Shown: one piece after another, positions 1 through 8,368 of the stretch
Numbering within the stretch: position 1 is the first letter of the stretch
Layout: the number at the start of each line of letters is the position of its first letter
Notes under the pieces: model-generated
Seen by the model: only the letters and a program-made list of their open reading frames with translations
Database searches by the model: none
Told to the model about the DNA's origin: nothing
Translations under genes and position numbers: made by a program
From: Flavobacterium laiguense
GTDB taxonomy: Bacteria > Bacteroidota > Bacteroidia > Flavobacteriales > Flavobacteriaceae
Length of the DNA stretch: 64,000 bases
Assembly (NCBI RefSeq): GCF_003097655.1
Contig: NZ_QCZH01000001.1
Location: 496,001-560,000, forward strand
Reading direction: 5' to 3'

Positions 1-1
1 G

Positions 2-952
2 ACCTCTGCCTGTCCGCCATATCATTTGGCTTTAGTGATAGGAGGAACTTCTGCGGAAGCGAACTTATCAGCAGTTAAAAAAGCTTCAGCAGGTTATTTT
101 GACCATTTGCCTACCACCGGAAACATGGCTGGTCAGGCTTTCCGTGATCTGGAATGGGAAAAAAGAGTACAGTTAATTTGCCAACAAAGTCAGATTGGAG
201 CACAATTTGGCGGTAAATATTTTACTCATGATGTTCGAGTGATTCGTTTGCCACGTCATGCGGCTTCTTGTCCGGTTGGATTGGGAGTTTCTTGTTCTGC
301 CGATAGAAATATCAAAGGTAAAATTACCAAAGACGGTATTTTTGTAGAGCAATTGGAAGTGAATCCAAAACGATTGTTGCCTGAAACTGCACCTCATTTG
401 GAACCTGCTGTCGAAATTGATTTGAACCGACCAATGGCCGATATTCTTGCGGAATTGTCTAAATATCCAATCAAAACCCGTTTGAAATTAAACGGAACCT
501 TGATTGTGGCTCGTGATATTGCCCACGCCAAAATCAAAGAATTATTGGATGCAGGGAAACCAATGCCAGAATACTTTAAAAATCACCCTATCTATTATGC
601 TGGACCTGCAAAAACACCAGAGGGAATGGCTTCGGGAAGTTTTGGACCAACAACAGCCGGTAGAATGGATGTGTACGTAGAAGAGTTCCAAAAAAATGGT
701 GGAAGTATGGTGATGCTTGCCAAAGGGAACAGAACCAAAGACGTGATGAATGCCTGTAAAACCTACGGAGGATTCTATTTGGGATCTATTGGAGGTCCAG
801 CGGCGATTTTAGCCAAAGAGAATATTCTTTCTGTTGAGGTAGTCGATTTTGAAGAACTGGGTATGGAAGCCGTTCGTAAAATCACCATTAAAGATTTCCC
901 CGCTTTTATTATCACCGATGACAAAGGGAATGATTTTTTTGAAAACCTTTAG
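2..952 (+). CDS. class I fumarate hydratase, C-terminal part (5' end outside window)
   Basis: Interconverts fumarate and malate in the TCA cycle, in the cytoplasm. The reading frame is open from the window edge, and an in-frame TTG at position 26 is not a real start because the conserved Cys-Pro-Pro-Tyr-His segment (positions 11-25) precedes it and runs into VIGGTSAE. In class I fumarases that cysteine is a ligand of the catalytic [4Fe-4S] cluster. Further family signatures are [20 protein letters not shown] and the C-terminal beta domain with GPTTAGRMD and [12 protein letters not shown]. About 316 residues are visible; class I enzymes usually have about 500-550, so roughly the first 200 are missing. 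A strong hairpin terminator follows directly. Family assignment is firm; the oligomeric form and exact substrate range cannot be read here. Confidence 0.93.
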   Translation, partial: TSACPPYHLALVIGGTSAEANLSAVKKASAGYFDHLPTTGNMAGQAFRDLEWEKRVQLICQQSQIGAQFGGKYFTHDVRVIRLPRHAASCPVGLGVSCSADRNIKGKITKDGIFVEQLEVNPKRLLPETAPHLEPAVEIDLNRPMADILAELSKYPIKTRLKLNGTLIVARDIAHAKIKELLDAGKPMPEYFKNHPIYYAGPAKTPEGMASGSFGPTTAGRMDVYVEEFQKNGGSMVMLAKGNRTKDVMNACKTYGGFYLGSIGGPAAILAKENILSVEVVDFEELGMEAVRKITIKDFPAFIITDDKGNDFFENL

Positions 953-979
953 AGAACAACTCATTTATAAATAGCAAAA

Positions 980-1023
980 AAACCACCATTTCTAAAGTTT
1001 TTGAGATGGTGGTTTCTATTTTT
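980..1023 (+). terminator. intrinsic terminator after fumarase
   Basis: Perfect 10-bp inverted repeat AAACCACCAT (980-989) / ATGGTGGTTT (1006-1015) followed by a T-rich run. It lies 28 bases after the fumarase stop. The open frame of the next gene can be extended back into this hairpin, which argues against any start there. Confidence 0.85.
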
Positions 1024-1065
1024 AAGTGCATATTTGTATTGTATTCTACCCTTTCAACTTTTTTA

Positions 1066-1081
1066 TATATTTGCTTCGGTG
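1066..1081 (+). promoter_or_regulatory. -7 promoter element directly before the lacI-like GTG start (leaderless candidate)
   Basis: TATATTTG at 1066-1073 matches the Bacteroidota -7 consensus TAnnTTTG in all fixed positions. Only five bases separate it from the GTG at 1079, so transcription should begin at or next to the start codon, giving a leaderless or nearly leaderless mRNA. The paralogue at 8366 has the same arrangement. No convincing -33 element was found at the usual distance. Confidence 0.55.
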
Positions 1082-1951
1082 GATAAAAAACTTACGATTA
1101 AAGATATTGCGCTGTTAGCTGGTGTTTCAAAAGGAACCGTGGATAGAGTGTTGCATAAAAGAGGCAAAGTATCTGAGGAGGCTCTTGTAAAAGTGAATGC
1201 AGTTTTGAGTGAGATCAACTATGAGCCTAATTTTATGGCAAGAAGTCTCAAGAACAATAAAATATATCACATCTGTGTCAGTCTTCCCAATCCATCGTTA
1301 GACTCCTATTGGCTTCCTTGTGTCAAAGGAATTGAGGATGTTGTACAAAAAATTAAAGCGTACAACCTTCAAATCAAAATATTTTATTTTGATCCGGAAA
1401 GCACGGAGTCTTTTATAAATTGCAATGAATCCATATTGAAAATTGCTCCAGATGCCGTCATGTTGGCGCCTTTGTTTTATAAGGAAACATTGAATATGGT
1501 TGAAAAATATAATAAACTGGGAATTGTTGTTTCTACTTTTAACAATCAAATTCACTCTTCTATAATCAAAAGTTTTGTTGGTCAGGATTTATTTATGAGC
1601 GGTAGGGTTGCTGCCAAACTTTTGGATTTACTGCACAAAAAAGGGAGTATGGTCATTATTCATATCGATGAGTCTTATGAAAATGCCATTCACATGCAAG
1701 AAAAAGAACGTGGATTTAGAGCTTATTTTAGTAAAAAAGAAAATTCGGAGTACACTATACATACTTTAAAATTGCATAATCCAACTATTGAAAAGGATTT
1801 TAAAGATTTTCTGGCCGACAACCCCAATTTGGGCGGAATCTTTGTTACCACCTCGAAATCCTATCATATAGCCAAAATAGCGAGTGATCAAAATGCCTCT
1901 AAAATTGGCATTTTGGTATGGGCGAGTTTTACGAGTTGTTTTTGGTTTTGA
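1079..1951 (+). CDS. LacI-family transcriptional regulator, 3'-truncated paralogue
   Basis: DNA-binding regulator with an N-terminal LacI helix-turn-helix (TIKDIALLAGVSKGTVDRVL), the hinge-region motif EPNFMARSL and a periplasmic-binding-protein-like sensor domain. A GTG start at 1079 is chosen because VDKKLTIKD aligns with the ATG-initiated MDKKYTIKD of the paralogue at 8366, and the upstream codons lie in promoter and terminator sequence. At 290 residues it is about 56 shorter than the 346-residue paralogue. Similarity is high until the residues KIGI and then stops; the last residues (LVWASFTSCFWF) are unrelated. The missing part is the end of the sensor domain, so effector binding is probably lost, although DNA binding could persist. 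It may be a decaying duplicate or a constitutive DNA binder. It sits at the far end of the nagB operon from the intact copy. Confidence 0.8.
   Translation: MDKKLTIKDIALLAGVSKGTVDRVLHKRGKVSEEALVKVNAVLSEINYEPNFMARSLKNNKIYHICVSLPNPSLDSYWLPCVKGIEDVVQKIKAYNLQIKIFYFDPESTESFINCNESILKIAPDAVMLAPLFYKETLNMVEKYNKLGIVVSTFNNQIHSSIIKSFVGQDLFMSGRVAAKLLDLLHKKGSMVIIHIDESYENAIHMQEKERGFRAYFSKKENSEYTIHTLKLHNPTIEKDFKDFLADNPNLGGIFVTTSKSYHIAKIASDQNASKIGILVWASFTSCFWF
1889..1915. repeat. perfect 9-bp inverted repeat at the lacI truncation point
   Basis: CAAAATGCC (1889-1897) and GGCATTTTG (1907-1915) form a perfect hairpin just where similarity to the lacI paralogue ends. It may be chance, a terminator-like structure, or the scar of the event that removed the 3' end. 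Confidence 0.4.
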
Positions 1952-2266
1952 TCCATTTTTTTTAATCGAAAAGTAGAGCGAAAAGAAATCACACCATTTA
2001 TTTCCAGCAAGATATATTTTTTTCTTTCTAAAATCATAGAATATTGTCCTGAATTAATTTGACAATTTAATCTAAAACTCTTCATTTATTGACTCTCAAA
2101 AAATCAAAGAAACAACAACATAAGTAGGATTAACTTCATTTTGAAACACCTTTTTAATAATTCGAATAAATACAAAGAGGTCCGAAAATTTCGAACCTCT
2201 TTGTTTACTAACTAACTCTATATATCGGATATATCTTGACCTAATTCTTAAATACAAACCTTGTGA
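1952..2266. other. intergenic region, probable lacI remnant junction
   Basis: No gene is supported. A short leftward open frame (1888-2085, 65 codons) overlaps the lacI fragment and resembles nothing I recognise. The segment is AT-rich and ends with the nagB-side terminator hairpin at 2172-2204. Confidence 0.5.
2172..2204 (-). terminator. terminator hairpin between lacI fragment and nagB
   Basis: ACAAAGAGGT (2172-2181) pairs with ACCTCTTTGT (2195-2204), and the stem continues inward through the tccgaaa/tttcga bases. It is 62 bases past the nagB stop and could serve as the terminator of the leftward operon; the structure is symmetric, so it may work both ways. Confidence 0.7.
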
Positions 2267-4195
2267 TTAATATTCCCATCTAACGAAGGCTTCCATTGCA
2301 GCATAGGTTGACAATCCCAATTGTTTATATAATGCTGCCGTTTCTCTGTTTCTGTCTTCGGCTCTTTGCCAAAATTCTCTCGTATCCGATCCTTGAAACA
2401 CTACACCGTCTTTTTGAGATTGGTGTTTAAAAATTCCCTGTCTTTTAGCCAATACCTGATCCGGACTCATGGGCACAGCCATTTCAACCTCATCGATACC
2501 CCATTCCTGCCAAGCTCCTCGGTACAACCAAACCCAACAGTCTTTCATAAAATCTTTTGATTTCAATCGTTTAACCGCTTCAAAAATAGCGTCCAAACAT
2601 ACTTTATGCGTTCCATGAGGATCGGCTAAATCGCCCGCAGCATATATTTGGTGTGGTTTAATTTTTTCAATAAGATTCGTCGTTAGCAAAATATCTTCCT
2701 CGCCTAGAGGTTTTTTCTCAATAGTCCCTGTTTCATAAAAAGGAAGTTCCATAAAATGAATTTGCTCATCTGGCAAACCAACAAAATTACTGGTGGATCG
2801 AGCCTCCCCTTTTCTAATCAATCCTTTCAAATACCTCACTTCCGGAATGTCGATTTCACTTGTTTTTTTGTTGCTCAAAAAAGTGATTGCTTTGTGATAA
2901 ATGTTGTCTGCTTCTGGACTTTTTATTCCAAATTTCTCGTTGTAATCAATTACAAATCGTGCAAATCTCAATGCCTCATCATCTGCAACGGCAATATTTC
3001 CAGAAGTTTGATACGCAACATGCACCTCGTGCCCTTGTTGTTGCAATCTCATAAAAGTACCTCCCATACTAATGATGTCATCATCAGGATGTGGGCTAAA
3101 AATCAAGACTCTTTTTCTTGCTGGCTCCGCTCTTTCCGGTCGGTTTGAATCGTCTGCATTTGGTTTTCCTCCTGGCCAACCGGTAATTGTATTTTGTAGT
3201 TTATTGAATATCTTGATGTTAATGTCGTACGCAGGACCTGAATCGGCCAACAAATCACTCATTCCATTTTCGATATAATCAGCATCGGTAAGCATTAAAA
3301 TAGGCTTCTTTAAATCGAGCGCCAATCCTAATACCGCTTTCCTGATTAATTTATCTGACCAAACAATTTTTTCGACCAACCAAGGCGTATTGATTCTGGT
3401 TAATTTTGAAGAAGCTTCTTTATCTAAAACAAAAACTGCATTATTATGCTCTTGCAAAAAAGAAGCAGGTATGCGATTGGTCACTTCGTCTTCGACAGAT
3501 TTTTTAATAATTCCCGATTTTCCTTCTCCCCAAGCCATTAAAATAACTTGTTTTGCTTCCATTATTTTTTTTACTCCAAGCGTAATTGCTGTTCTAGGAG
3601 TATTGTTCAACCCAGAAAAATCTTTGCTGGCCGCCACTCTTGTAATATGATCTAAAGCAACCAGTCTCGTTTTGGAATTTTGTAAAGATCCCGATTCATT
3701 AAATCCGATATGACCGTTACCTCCAATACCCAGTATTTGCAAGTCAATACCACCCAAGGCTTCTATTTTAGCTTCGTAATTAGTACAATAATCCGCAATT
3801 TCTTCTTTAGACAAAAGGCCATCCGGAATATGATAATTTTCAGGTAAAATATCTACATGATCCAATAATAATTCTTTCATGAATCGCACGTAACTATTTA
3901 TGGAATCCGGTTCCATTGGGTAATATTCATCTAAATTGAAAGTGATTACGTTTTTAAAACTCAATCCCTCCTCTTTGTGTAAGCGCACTAATTCTGCATA
4001 TAATCCTTTTGGTGAAGATCCTGTTGCCAATCCCAAAACACAAGATTGTTTATTCTCTTGTTTTAATTTAATAAGTGCCGCTATTTCCTGCGCAACCGCT
4101 TTAGATGCCGAAGTTGAATTTTCAAAAACTACTGTGTTACTATTCTCGAATCTTTTTTCGAAACCTGTTGCTTTATCTATTGTACTTTTTAACAT
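2267..4195 (-). CDS. nagB: glucosamine-6-phosphate deaminase fused to PIG-L/LmbE deacetylase-like domain
   Basis: The N-terminal half (about residues 20-290) is a NagB deaminase, which converts glucosamine-6-phosphate to fructose-6-phosphate and ammonia. Visible motifs are LATGSSP (57-63), FNLDEYYP and GIGGNGHIGFNE (156-167). The C-terminal half (about 361-642) is a PIG-L/LmbE domain with the metal-binding HPDDD motif (369-373) and a later DPHGTH; relatives are Zn-dependent N-acetylglucosaminyl deacetylases. At 642 residues it is much longer than stand-alone NagB (about 260). This fusion is common in Bacteroidota and suggests deacetylation and deamination in one polypeptide, although the PIG-L substrate here is inferred. 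It is the last gene of the leftward operon, 20 bases after the permease. Confidence 0.9.
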   Translation of the reverse strand: MLKSTIDKATGFEKRFENSNTVVFENSTSASKAVAQEIAALIKLKQENKQSCVLGLATGSSPKGLYAELVRLHKEEGLSFKNVITFNLDEYYPMEPDSINSYVRFMKELLLDHVDILPENYHIPDGLLSKEEIADYCTNYEAKIEALGGIDLQILGIGGNGHIGFNESGSLQNSKTRLVALDHITRVAASKDFSGLNNTPRTAITLGVKKIMEAKQVILMAWGEGKSGIIKKSVEDEVTNRIPASFLQEHNNAVFVLDKEASSKLTRINTPWLVEKIVWSDKLIRKAVLGLALDLKKPILMLTDADYIENGMSDLLADSGPAYDINIKIFNKLQNTITGWPGGKPNADDSNRPERAEPARKRVLIFSPHPDDDIISMGGTFMRLQQQGHEVHVAYQTSGNIAVADDEALRFARFVIDYNEKFGIKSPEADNIYHKAITFLSNKKTSEIDIPEVRYLKGLIRKGEARSTSNFVGLPDEQIHFMELPFYETGTIEKKPLGEEDILLTTNLIEKIKPHQIYAAGDLADPHGTHKVCLDAIFEAVKRLKSKDFMKDCWVWLYRGAWQEWGIDEVEMAVPMSPDQVLAKRQGIFKHQSQKDGVVFQGSDTREFWQRAEDRNRETAALYKQLGLSTYAAMEAFVRWEY

Positions 4196-4215
4196 TGTCA
4201 GTTTTGTTTTTAAAT

Positions 4216-5631
4216 TTATTTAATTAACTCAATCTGCCCCGATAATGATCGGGATCGCGACCAACTTCTGTATTTATGCCCTTTAAAGGCATAAAATATA
4301 ATCATTAAATAAGAAGGCAATAAAATCAAATAAGCAATTTGATTCCCACTTTTTGCCGTTTTTGCAATACCATTTGCTTCATTAGCCAGATTAATAGTTT
4401 CCGCCCATGAACCATAGATTAACGGAAAAATCGCCCCACCAATAATTCCCATTATTAATATAGCGCTTGCTATTTTTGTATATCCACCTAAATCCTGAAG
4501 AGCCATTGGCCAAATTGCCGGCCAACAAAGCGCATTGGCAAGTCCCATAAGAGCTACCAATAGTATCACCAATGGTAAAACTGGAATTCCAGGTAATTGA
4601 ATCATTACATTAGGAGATATCGTTACAATTAATAGTACTAAAATTAAACCTAAAATACCTGAAACTTTTAATGCCATAACCTGGGAAACATATTTTGGTA
4701 TTAGTGCAATACCTAAAATATATCCTATCACCATTGCTGTCATGGTAAATGAAGTCAGTTTTAGATAAAAATTACCATTCTCACCATAAACCCCTAATTG
4801 TTTACCAAATACCCCAATCGAATCTCCAGCCAAAACCTCTGCAGCCAGATATAACATTAATGTTATAACACCCAAAACTAATTGGGGATATTTAAGAGCA
4901 TTTATAATTTGCTTAAAAACACTTAAATGAGCCACATTTCCATCTTCATCTAAATCAATTTCCGGCAGAGGAGATAATTTAACAAACACTGCTAAAATGA
5001 TGATGATAAACCCCATATAAAGATAGGGAGTTTGTAATTGCAAAGCAAGTGTGTCTAATGCTTTCGATTTGGCTATAGCATCAAGAGCAGCAATTTTGTC
5101 GGCTGTGTAATCTTGCATATTTGATAACACCAAAGCTGTTAACACTAGCGGCGCAATAAATCCCGCTAATTTATTGGCAATCCCTAGTACGCTAATTCTT
5201 GCTGCTGCACTTTCTCTGGGCCCAATTACCACTACATAAGGATTTGCCGCAGTTTGCAAAATAGCCAAACCGGTCCCCATAACAAACAAAGCGACCAGAA
5301 ATAAGATGAAAGTTCGAGTCTCAGCAGCGGGATAAAACATAAATGCTCCAAGGGCAATTACAAGTAGTCCTAACGAAACTCCATTTTTATAGCCTACTTT
5401 TTCTATTACCCAAGAGGATGGGATTGCCATAACAAAATAAGCAATATAAAAGGCAAAAGCCACAAAATAGGCCTGAGATTGAGTCAATTCGCAAGCCAAT
5501 TCAAAAAACGGAATTAATGGTCCATTCAACCAAGTTACGAACCCTAAAATAAAAAATAATGCGGTTAAAATAACCATTGGAATTAATGCATTTTCCTGAT
5601 TGGCATGCATTGCGTTTTTAATTTCTGACAT
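4216..5631 (-). CDS. FHS-family (FucP/GluP-like) sugar:proton permease
   Basis: An MFS sugar transporter of about 12 membrane segments, 471 residues, in the inner membrane. Family markers are the N-terminal FFILGFVTWLNGPLIPF, the PSSWVIEKVGYKNG loop and LQTAANPYVVVIGP, typical of the fucose/glucose/galactose:H+ symporter group. Its place directly before nagB and behind a sugar kinase suggests an amino-sugar permease comparable to NagP of other Bacteroidota and Gammaproteobacteria. The substrate (GlcNAc, GalNAc or another hexose) is inferred only from context. The C-terminal tail is short, polar and Ser/Arg-rich (RSWSRSRS), which is unremarkable. It is separated from the upstream nucleotidyltransferase by 144 bases and may have some expression of its own. 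Confidence 0.88.
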   Translation of the reverse strand: MSEIKNAMHANQENALIPMVILTALFFILGFVTWLNGPLIPFFELACELTQSQAYFVAFAFYIAYFVMAIPSSWVIEKVGYKNGVSLGLLVIALGAFMFYPAAETRTFILFLVALFVMGTGLAILQTAANPYVVVIGPRESAAARISVLGIANKLAGFIAPLVLTALVLSNMQDYTADKIAALDAIAKSKALDTLALQLQTPYLYMGFIIIILAVFVKLSPLPEIDLDEDGNVAHLSVFKQIINALKYPQLVLGVITLMLYLAAEVLAGDSIGVFGKQLGVYGENGNFYLKLTSFTMTAMVIGYILGIALIPKYVSQVMALKVSGILGLILVLLIVTISPNVMIQLPGIPVLPLVILLVALMGLANALCWPAIWPMALQDLGGYTKIASAILIMGIIGGAIFPLIYGSWAETINLANEANGIAKTAKSGNQIAYLILLPSYLMIIFYAFKGHKYRSWSRSRSLSGQIELIK

Positions 5632-5775
5632 GTTGTAGTTTTTTATAGTAATAGTTAAATTCAGCTTGCAACTTTATAAAACAGTATAAAACCTTCATAA
5701 TCTAGTGTGGTTTAGTTACTAGAAAAAAAAATAGAAGTGCTTTTCACTGATTTTTCTTATCTTTCTTTTAGGTTA

Positions 5776-6651
5776 TTATTCATTCCAATCTAATTGGGGA
5801 TACTGTTTTTTTAAATATTCTTTCACTTCGGCTATATCTTCTTTTGCCGTTAAGTCGGGAACGTGTTCAGAAAAAGGGATTCCTAATGTAGTATTAGGAT
5901 GCTCTTTTATTGCGTTTAAAAGTACGGTAGGCAATTCCTTCTCCTCTCTTTCCGGATGAACGGGACAGTTTTTTAAGTAAGGATATAAAAGCGCTCCATT
6001 AAATTTAAAAGCATTCATGCTTACTCTCAATTTCCCTTCGGCATCTTTGTAGCTGTCTAGAATATCTGCGGCAGGTTTTTCCAGAATATCCAATAATTGA
6101 TTATCACCATTGAGTTTTGCAATGGCAAAACGCGAAATTCGTTCTGACGGAAATTCCATTGCATCCCTATCATAGCTTATAAAAGCATTTAGGCTTTTGG
6201 TTTCCCTAAGCGCATATAAGGCATCTTTAGAATACAAATTATCACTATTACAAACGGAATAATCTTGGGAATTCAATTCAGGATACTGTTCGACAGCTTG
6301 AAATAATGCGTCGGCGGTGCCAAATGGTTTTATTCTACCTTGGGGAATATATTGAATTGCGAAAGAAATATTTAACCCGTGAAAATCATTGTTTTTGTTT
6401 TTACTTCCGTAAAATTCTTTAAACAAATCTCCCTGTTCTCCTATAATGATGATGATGTTTTTATATCCCGCTTTTTTAGCATTCAATAAAAGATAATCCA
6501 ATAATGGTCTTCCGTTTGGGCCAACTCCTATCAATCCTTTGCTTCTTTCGTTAGCTTGGGCAATTTCTTCAGGAGTTAGATTATCTAATGAAATTTCTTT
6601 TTTCATTCGTGAAGAAGCTCCACCCGCTAAAATAATTAAATTGTCATGCAT
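5776..6651 (-). CDS. sugar nucleotidyltransferase (NTP_transferase fold)
   Basis: A 291-residue GT-A-fold nucleotidyltransferase that would activate a sugar-1-phosphate with an NTP. The start shows ILAGGASSRMKKE, a variant of the nucleotide-binding LAxGxGxRxxxxxK signature, and later YSVCNSDNLY provides the aspartate region for the metal. It begins two bases after the stop of the GHMP kinase gene, so the two are translationally linked; the kinase would supply the sugar-1-phosphate. An insertion of about 20 residues after the glycine loop (EISLDNLTPEEIAQANERSK) is longer than in standard glucose-1-phosphate thymidylyl- or uridylyltransferases. The nucleotide and sugar are not identifiable from sequence. 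A second, divergent nucleotidyltransferase lies at 30215 in a parallel operon. Confidence 0.85.
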   Translation of the reverse strand: MHDNLIILAGGASSRMKKEISLDNLTPEEIAQANERSKGLIGVGPNGRPLLDYLLLNAKKAGYKNIIIIIGEQGDLFKEFYGSKNKNNDFHGLNISFAIQYIPQGRIKPFGTADALFQAVEQYPELNSQDYSVCNSDNLYSKDALYALRETKSLNAFISYDRDAMEFPSERISRFAIAKLNGDNQLLDILEKPAADILDSYKDAEGKLRVSMNAFKFNGALLYPYLKNCPVHPEREEKELPTVLLNAIKEHPNTTLGIPFSEHVPDLTAKEDIAEVKEYLKKQYPQLDWNE

Positions 6652-6653
6652 AC

Positions 6654-7754
6654 TTAATTCTTTAAATTTTTCTGTTTTTCTATTATCCTTACTCCAGGAT
6701 CAACCGTTACTGCATAAGCTTCTTTTGCGCCTGCGGCCAATATTGCGGCTACAACCTGCGCTTCTTTTTCTGGATCTGCAATTACTACAATACTCCCGCC
6801 GCCGCCTGAACCCACAATTTTGGCACCATAAGCCCCCGCTTTCAATGCGGCAGTAATCATATCATCAATTTTCGGCACTGTTATTTTTAATAAATCCCTT
6901 AAAACAGCATGATGCTCATTCATTAATCCACCAATTTTTTTTAAATCCAGAATTGGTTTTTGAAATTCTTTTAAAGCTTCTTTTGTATAATGGTAGTTTT
7001 TGATGGCAGCCTCAAAATAAGGAATCAGTCTGTCCGGCAAATAATTACGATATTTATCTAAATCTTCGATTTCGGATTTGTTTAAATCAAAATCTTTAAA
7101 ATTTTGTTTTATAATACCTATTGCCAACAAAGCATTTCCTTTTATTTCTCCAATCAGTCCAATAGTTTCTTTGGGTACTCCGGAAACGCCGGTAATCAGT
7201 CCTTTCAATTCCGTTCCAATAACGGTGTACGAAAATGGATCTTTGGTATTTATATGGACAATATTCCCTATTCCTATGCTATAATGATCCATCATTCCGC
7301 CCGGCTCCCCATGCTCCAGCACTTCAGAGGCATAACCCATTTTCGCAATGAATTCTGGTGTAACTTCATCATCTACTCCGTAAGCAGTTATCAAAAAATT
7401 AATCCAAGCCAGTAGCAAAGCCGATGAACTTGAGGTTCCTGAATTGATGGGAATATCGCCTTTTATGGTAATATCGTACCCTACATTTGGAATACAGCCA
7501 TGCCTTCTTAAAACCCTTAATGAAGACGCAAAATAATCACGAGGCGCCAATTCCGAAAAGTCAGCATGAATATCAATGATTCTGACTTCATCGATATCTC
7601 CCATATTTAATTTAAAAACCTGCGTGTCATTTTGCACTGCAGTTAATTTTATACTTCTATTAATTGCGCATGCAATTACCGGCAAACCCAAATAATCTTG
7701 ATGATCTCCAAATAAACAGGTTCGCCCTGGTGCCATTGATATAATTTTTCTCAC
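6654..7754 (-). CDS. GHMP-family sugar kinase (galactokinase-like)
   Basis: A 366-residue cytoplasmic small-molecule kinase. All three GHMP motifs are visible: PGRTCLFGDHQDY (9-21), resembling the galactokinase signature but with Gly-Asp-His-Gln-Asp where galactokinase has GEHTDY; the phosphate loop PINSGTSSSSALLLA (102-116); and the C-terminal KIVGSGGGGS. It is the first gene of the leftward operon under the palindrome-pair promoter at 7840-7923. With a nucleotidyltransferase next door, C1 phosphorylation of a hexose or N-acetylhexosamine is the simplest role. It could instead be a specialised heptose- or fucose-type kinase. It is shorter than true galactokinase (about 380-390) and the sugar is not predictable by eye. 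Confidence 0.85.
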   Translation of the reverse strand: MRKIISMAPGRTCLFGDHQDYLGLPVIACAINRSIKLTAVQNDTQVFKLNMGDIDEVRIIDIHADFSELAPRDYFASSLRVLRRHGCIPNVGYDITIKGDIPINSGTSSSSALLLAWINFLITAYGVDDEVTPEFIAKMGYASEVLEHGEPGGMMDHYSIGIGNIVHINTKDPFSYTVIGTELKGLITGVSGVPKETIGLIGEIKGNALLAIGIIKQNFKDFDLNKSEIEDLDKYRNYLPDRLIPYFEAAIKNYHYTKEALKEFQKPILDLKKIGGLMNEHHAVLRDLLKITVPKIDDMITAALKAGAYGAKIVGSGGGGSIVVIADPEKEAQVVAAILAAGAKEAYAVTVDPGVRIIEKQKNLKN

Positions 7755-7839
7755 TCTTTATTTAATTAACACACTGCAATGCTGTTGATTACACTGTTTC
7801 GAATTTATAAAACAAACTCTTTTTCTAGTTTTAACTTTA

Positions 7840-7870
7840 CGAAACTATAGATTAAATTCTAATAAACCAA
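7840..7870 (-). promoter_or_regulatory. promoter of the GHMP kinase-nagB operon
   Basis: On the minus strand TAGTTTCG (complement of 7840-7847) matches TAnnTTTG at seven of eight positions and a TTG (complement of 7868-7870) lies 20 bases upstream. The surrounding AATCTATAGTTTCGT is shared with the promoters at 10651-10681 and 29968-29998. Confidence 0.7.
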
Positions 7871-7886
7871 ACAAAAAACAAAAAAA

Positions 7887-7923
7887 TGTGCTCGAACACA
7901 CTATTTTAATGTTGTCGAGCACA
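7887..7923. promoter_or_regulatory. paired palindromic operator, GHMP kinase-nagB operon
   Basis: TGTGCTCGAACACA (7887-7900) and TGTTGTCGAGCACA (7910-7923) are near-perfect palindromes with central TCGA, as expected for LacI-family operators. Their centres are 23 bp apart. The proximal one ends 16 bases from the -33 TTG of the leftward promoter, the same distance as in the two other copies of this arrangement in the window. Confidence 0.8.
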
Positions 7924-7930
7924 TTTTTTT

Positions 7931-8107
7931 AAATAAACAATTATTACATTAGCAGAATCATTTGATCGTTTTGAAAAAGTATAATTTGAAAACAGCTAAT
8001 ACCATTCCATTACATTTATATTTTAATAAAGAGTTCATGCCGAAGCTTAAACTGGCGGCTTCAAAGTCGGTTACTATTTAATTATAGTGCTAAATTCACT
8101 TAAAGAT
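7931..8107. other. intergenic spacer, no gene seen
   Basis: AT-rich spacer between the operator pair and a palindromic repeat. There is no open frame with coding character. A more GC-rich patch near 8038-8075 has weak internal complementarity but no recognised function. Confidence 0.4.
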
Positions 8108-8311
8108 ACAGGGCAAACGCGTTTAAATTTTTTTGCCACTCCCGATAGCACCTATCTGGATTCACGAATTGTCACAAATTATATTAATTTTTAAAATTGA
8201 ATTTCACAAATTTTATCTGTTTTAACCAAAATTGTGAAATTAAAACAGATGATTTTTCGTGTAAATTTGTTCAATTCGTGGCTAACTTTTTTTAAAAAGC
8301 GTTTGCCCTGT
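8108..8311. repeat. long imperfect inverted-repeat element (MITE-like)
   Basis: The ends ACAGGGCAAACGC (8108-8120) and GCGTTTGCCCTGT (8299-8311) are exact inverted copies. The similarity continues inward: TTTTTTTGCCAC and CACGAATTG on the left answer CAATTCGTGGCTAACTTTTTTT on the right. The whole 204-base element could fold into one long hairpin. A related core (CACAAATT/CACGAATT words) occurs in the element at 9421-9593, so the intact lacI gene is bracketed by two such repeats. No transposase is inside. Confidence 0.75.
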
Positions 8312-8351
8312 GTTTATTAAACCTTACAAATTAAATAAACCAAAGTTTTTA

Positions 8352-8368
8352 TATATTTGCTCATTATG
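8352..8368 (+). promoter_or_regulatory. -7 promoter element directly before the intact lacI start (leaderless candidate)
   Basis: TATATTTG at 8352-8359 is a full match to TAnnTTTG and ends six bases before the ATG at 8366. The same spacing and nearly the same bases occur before the truncated paralogue (1066-1081). An upstream in-frame TTG at 8357 lies inside this element and is not a start. Confidence 0.55.

Noticed and set aside
1001..1078. Upstream extension of the truncated lacI gene to 1001
   Set aside because: The extension would start inside a terminator hairpin and translate a promoter element; the paralogue starts at the equivalent of 1079.
1888..2085. Leftward 65-codon open frame across the end of the lacI fragment
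   Set aside because: It overlaps a supported gene on the other strand, has no recognised homology and no ribosome-binding context; most likely a by-product of AT-rich sequence.
2756..4223. Rightward open frames opposite nagB
   Set aside because: They are antisense shadows without domains; the leftward frame is a clear NagB-PIG-L protein.
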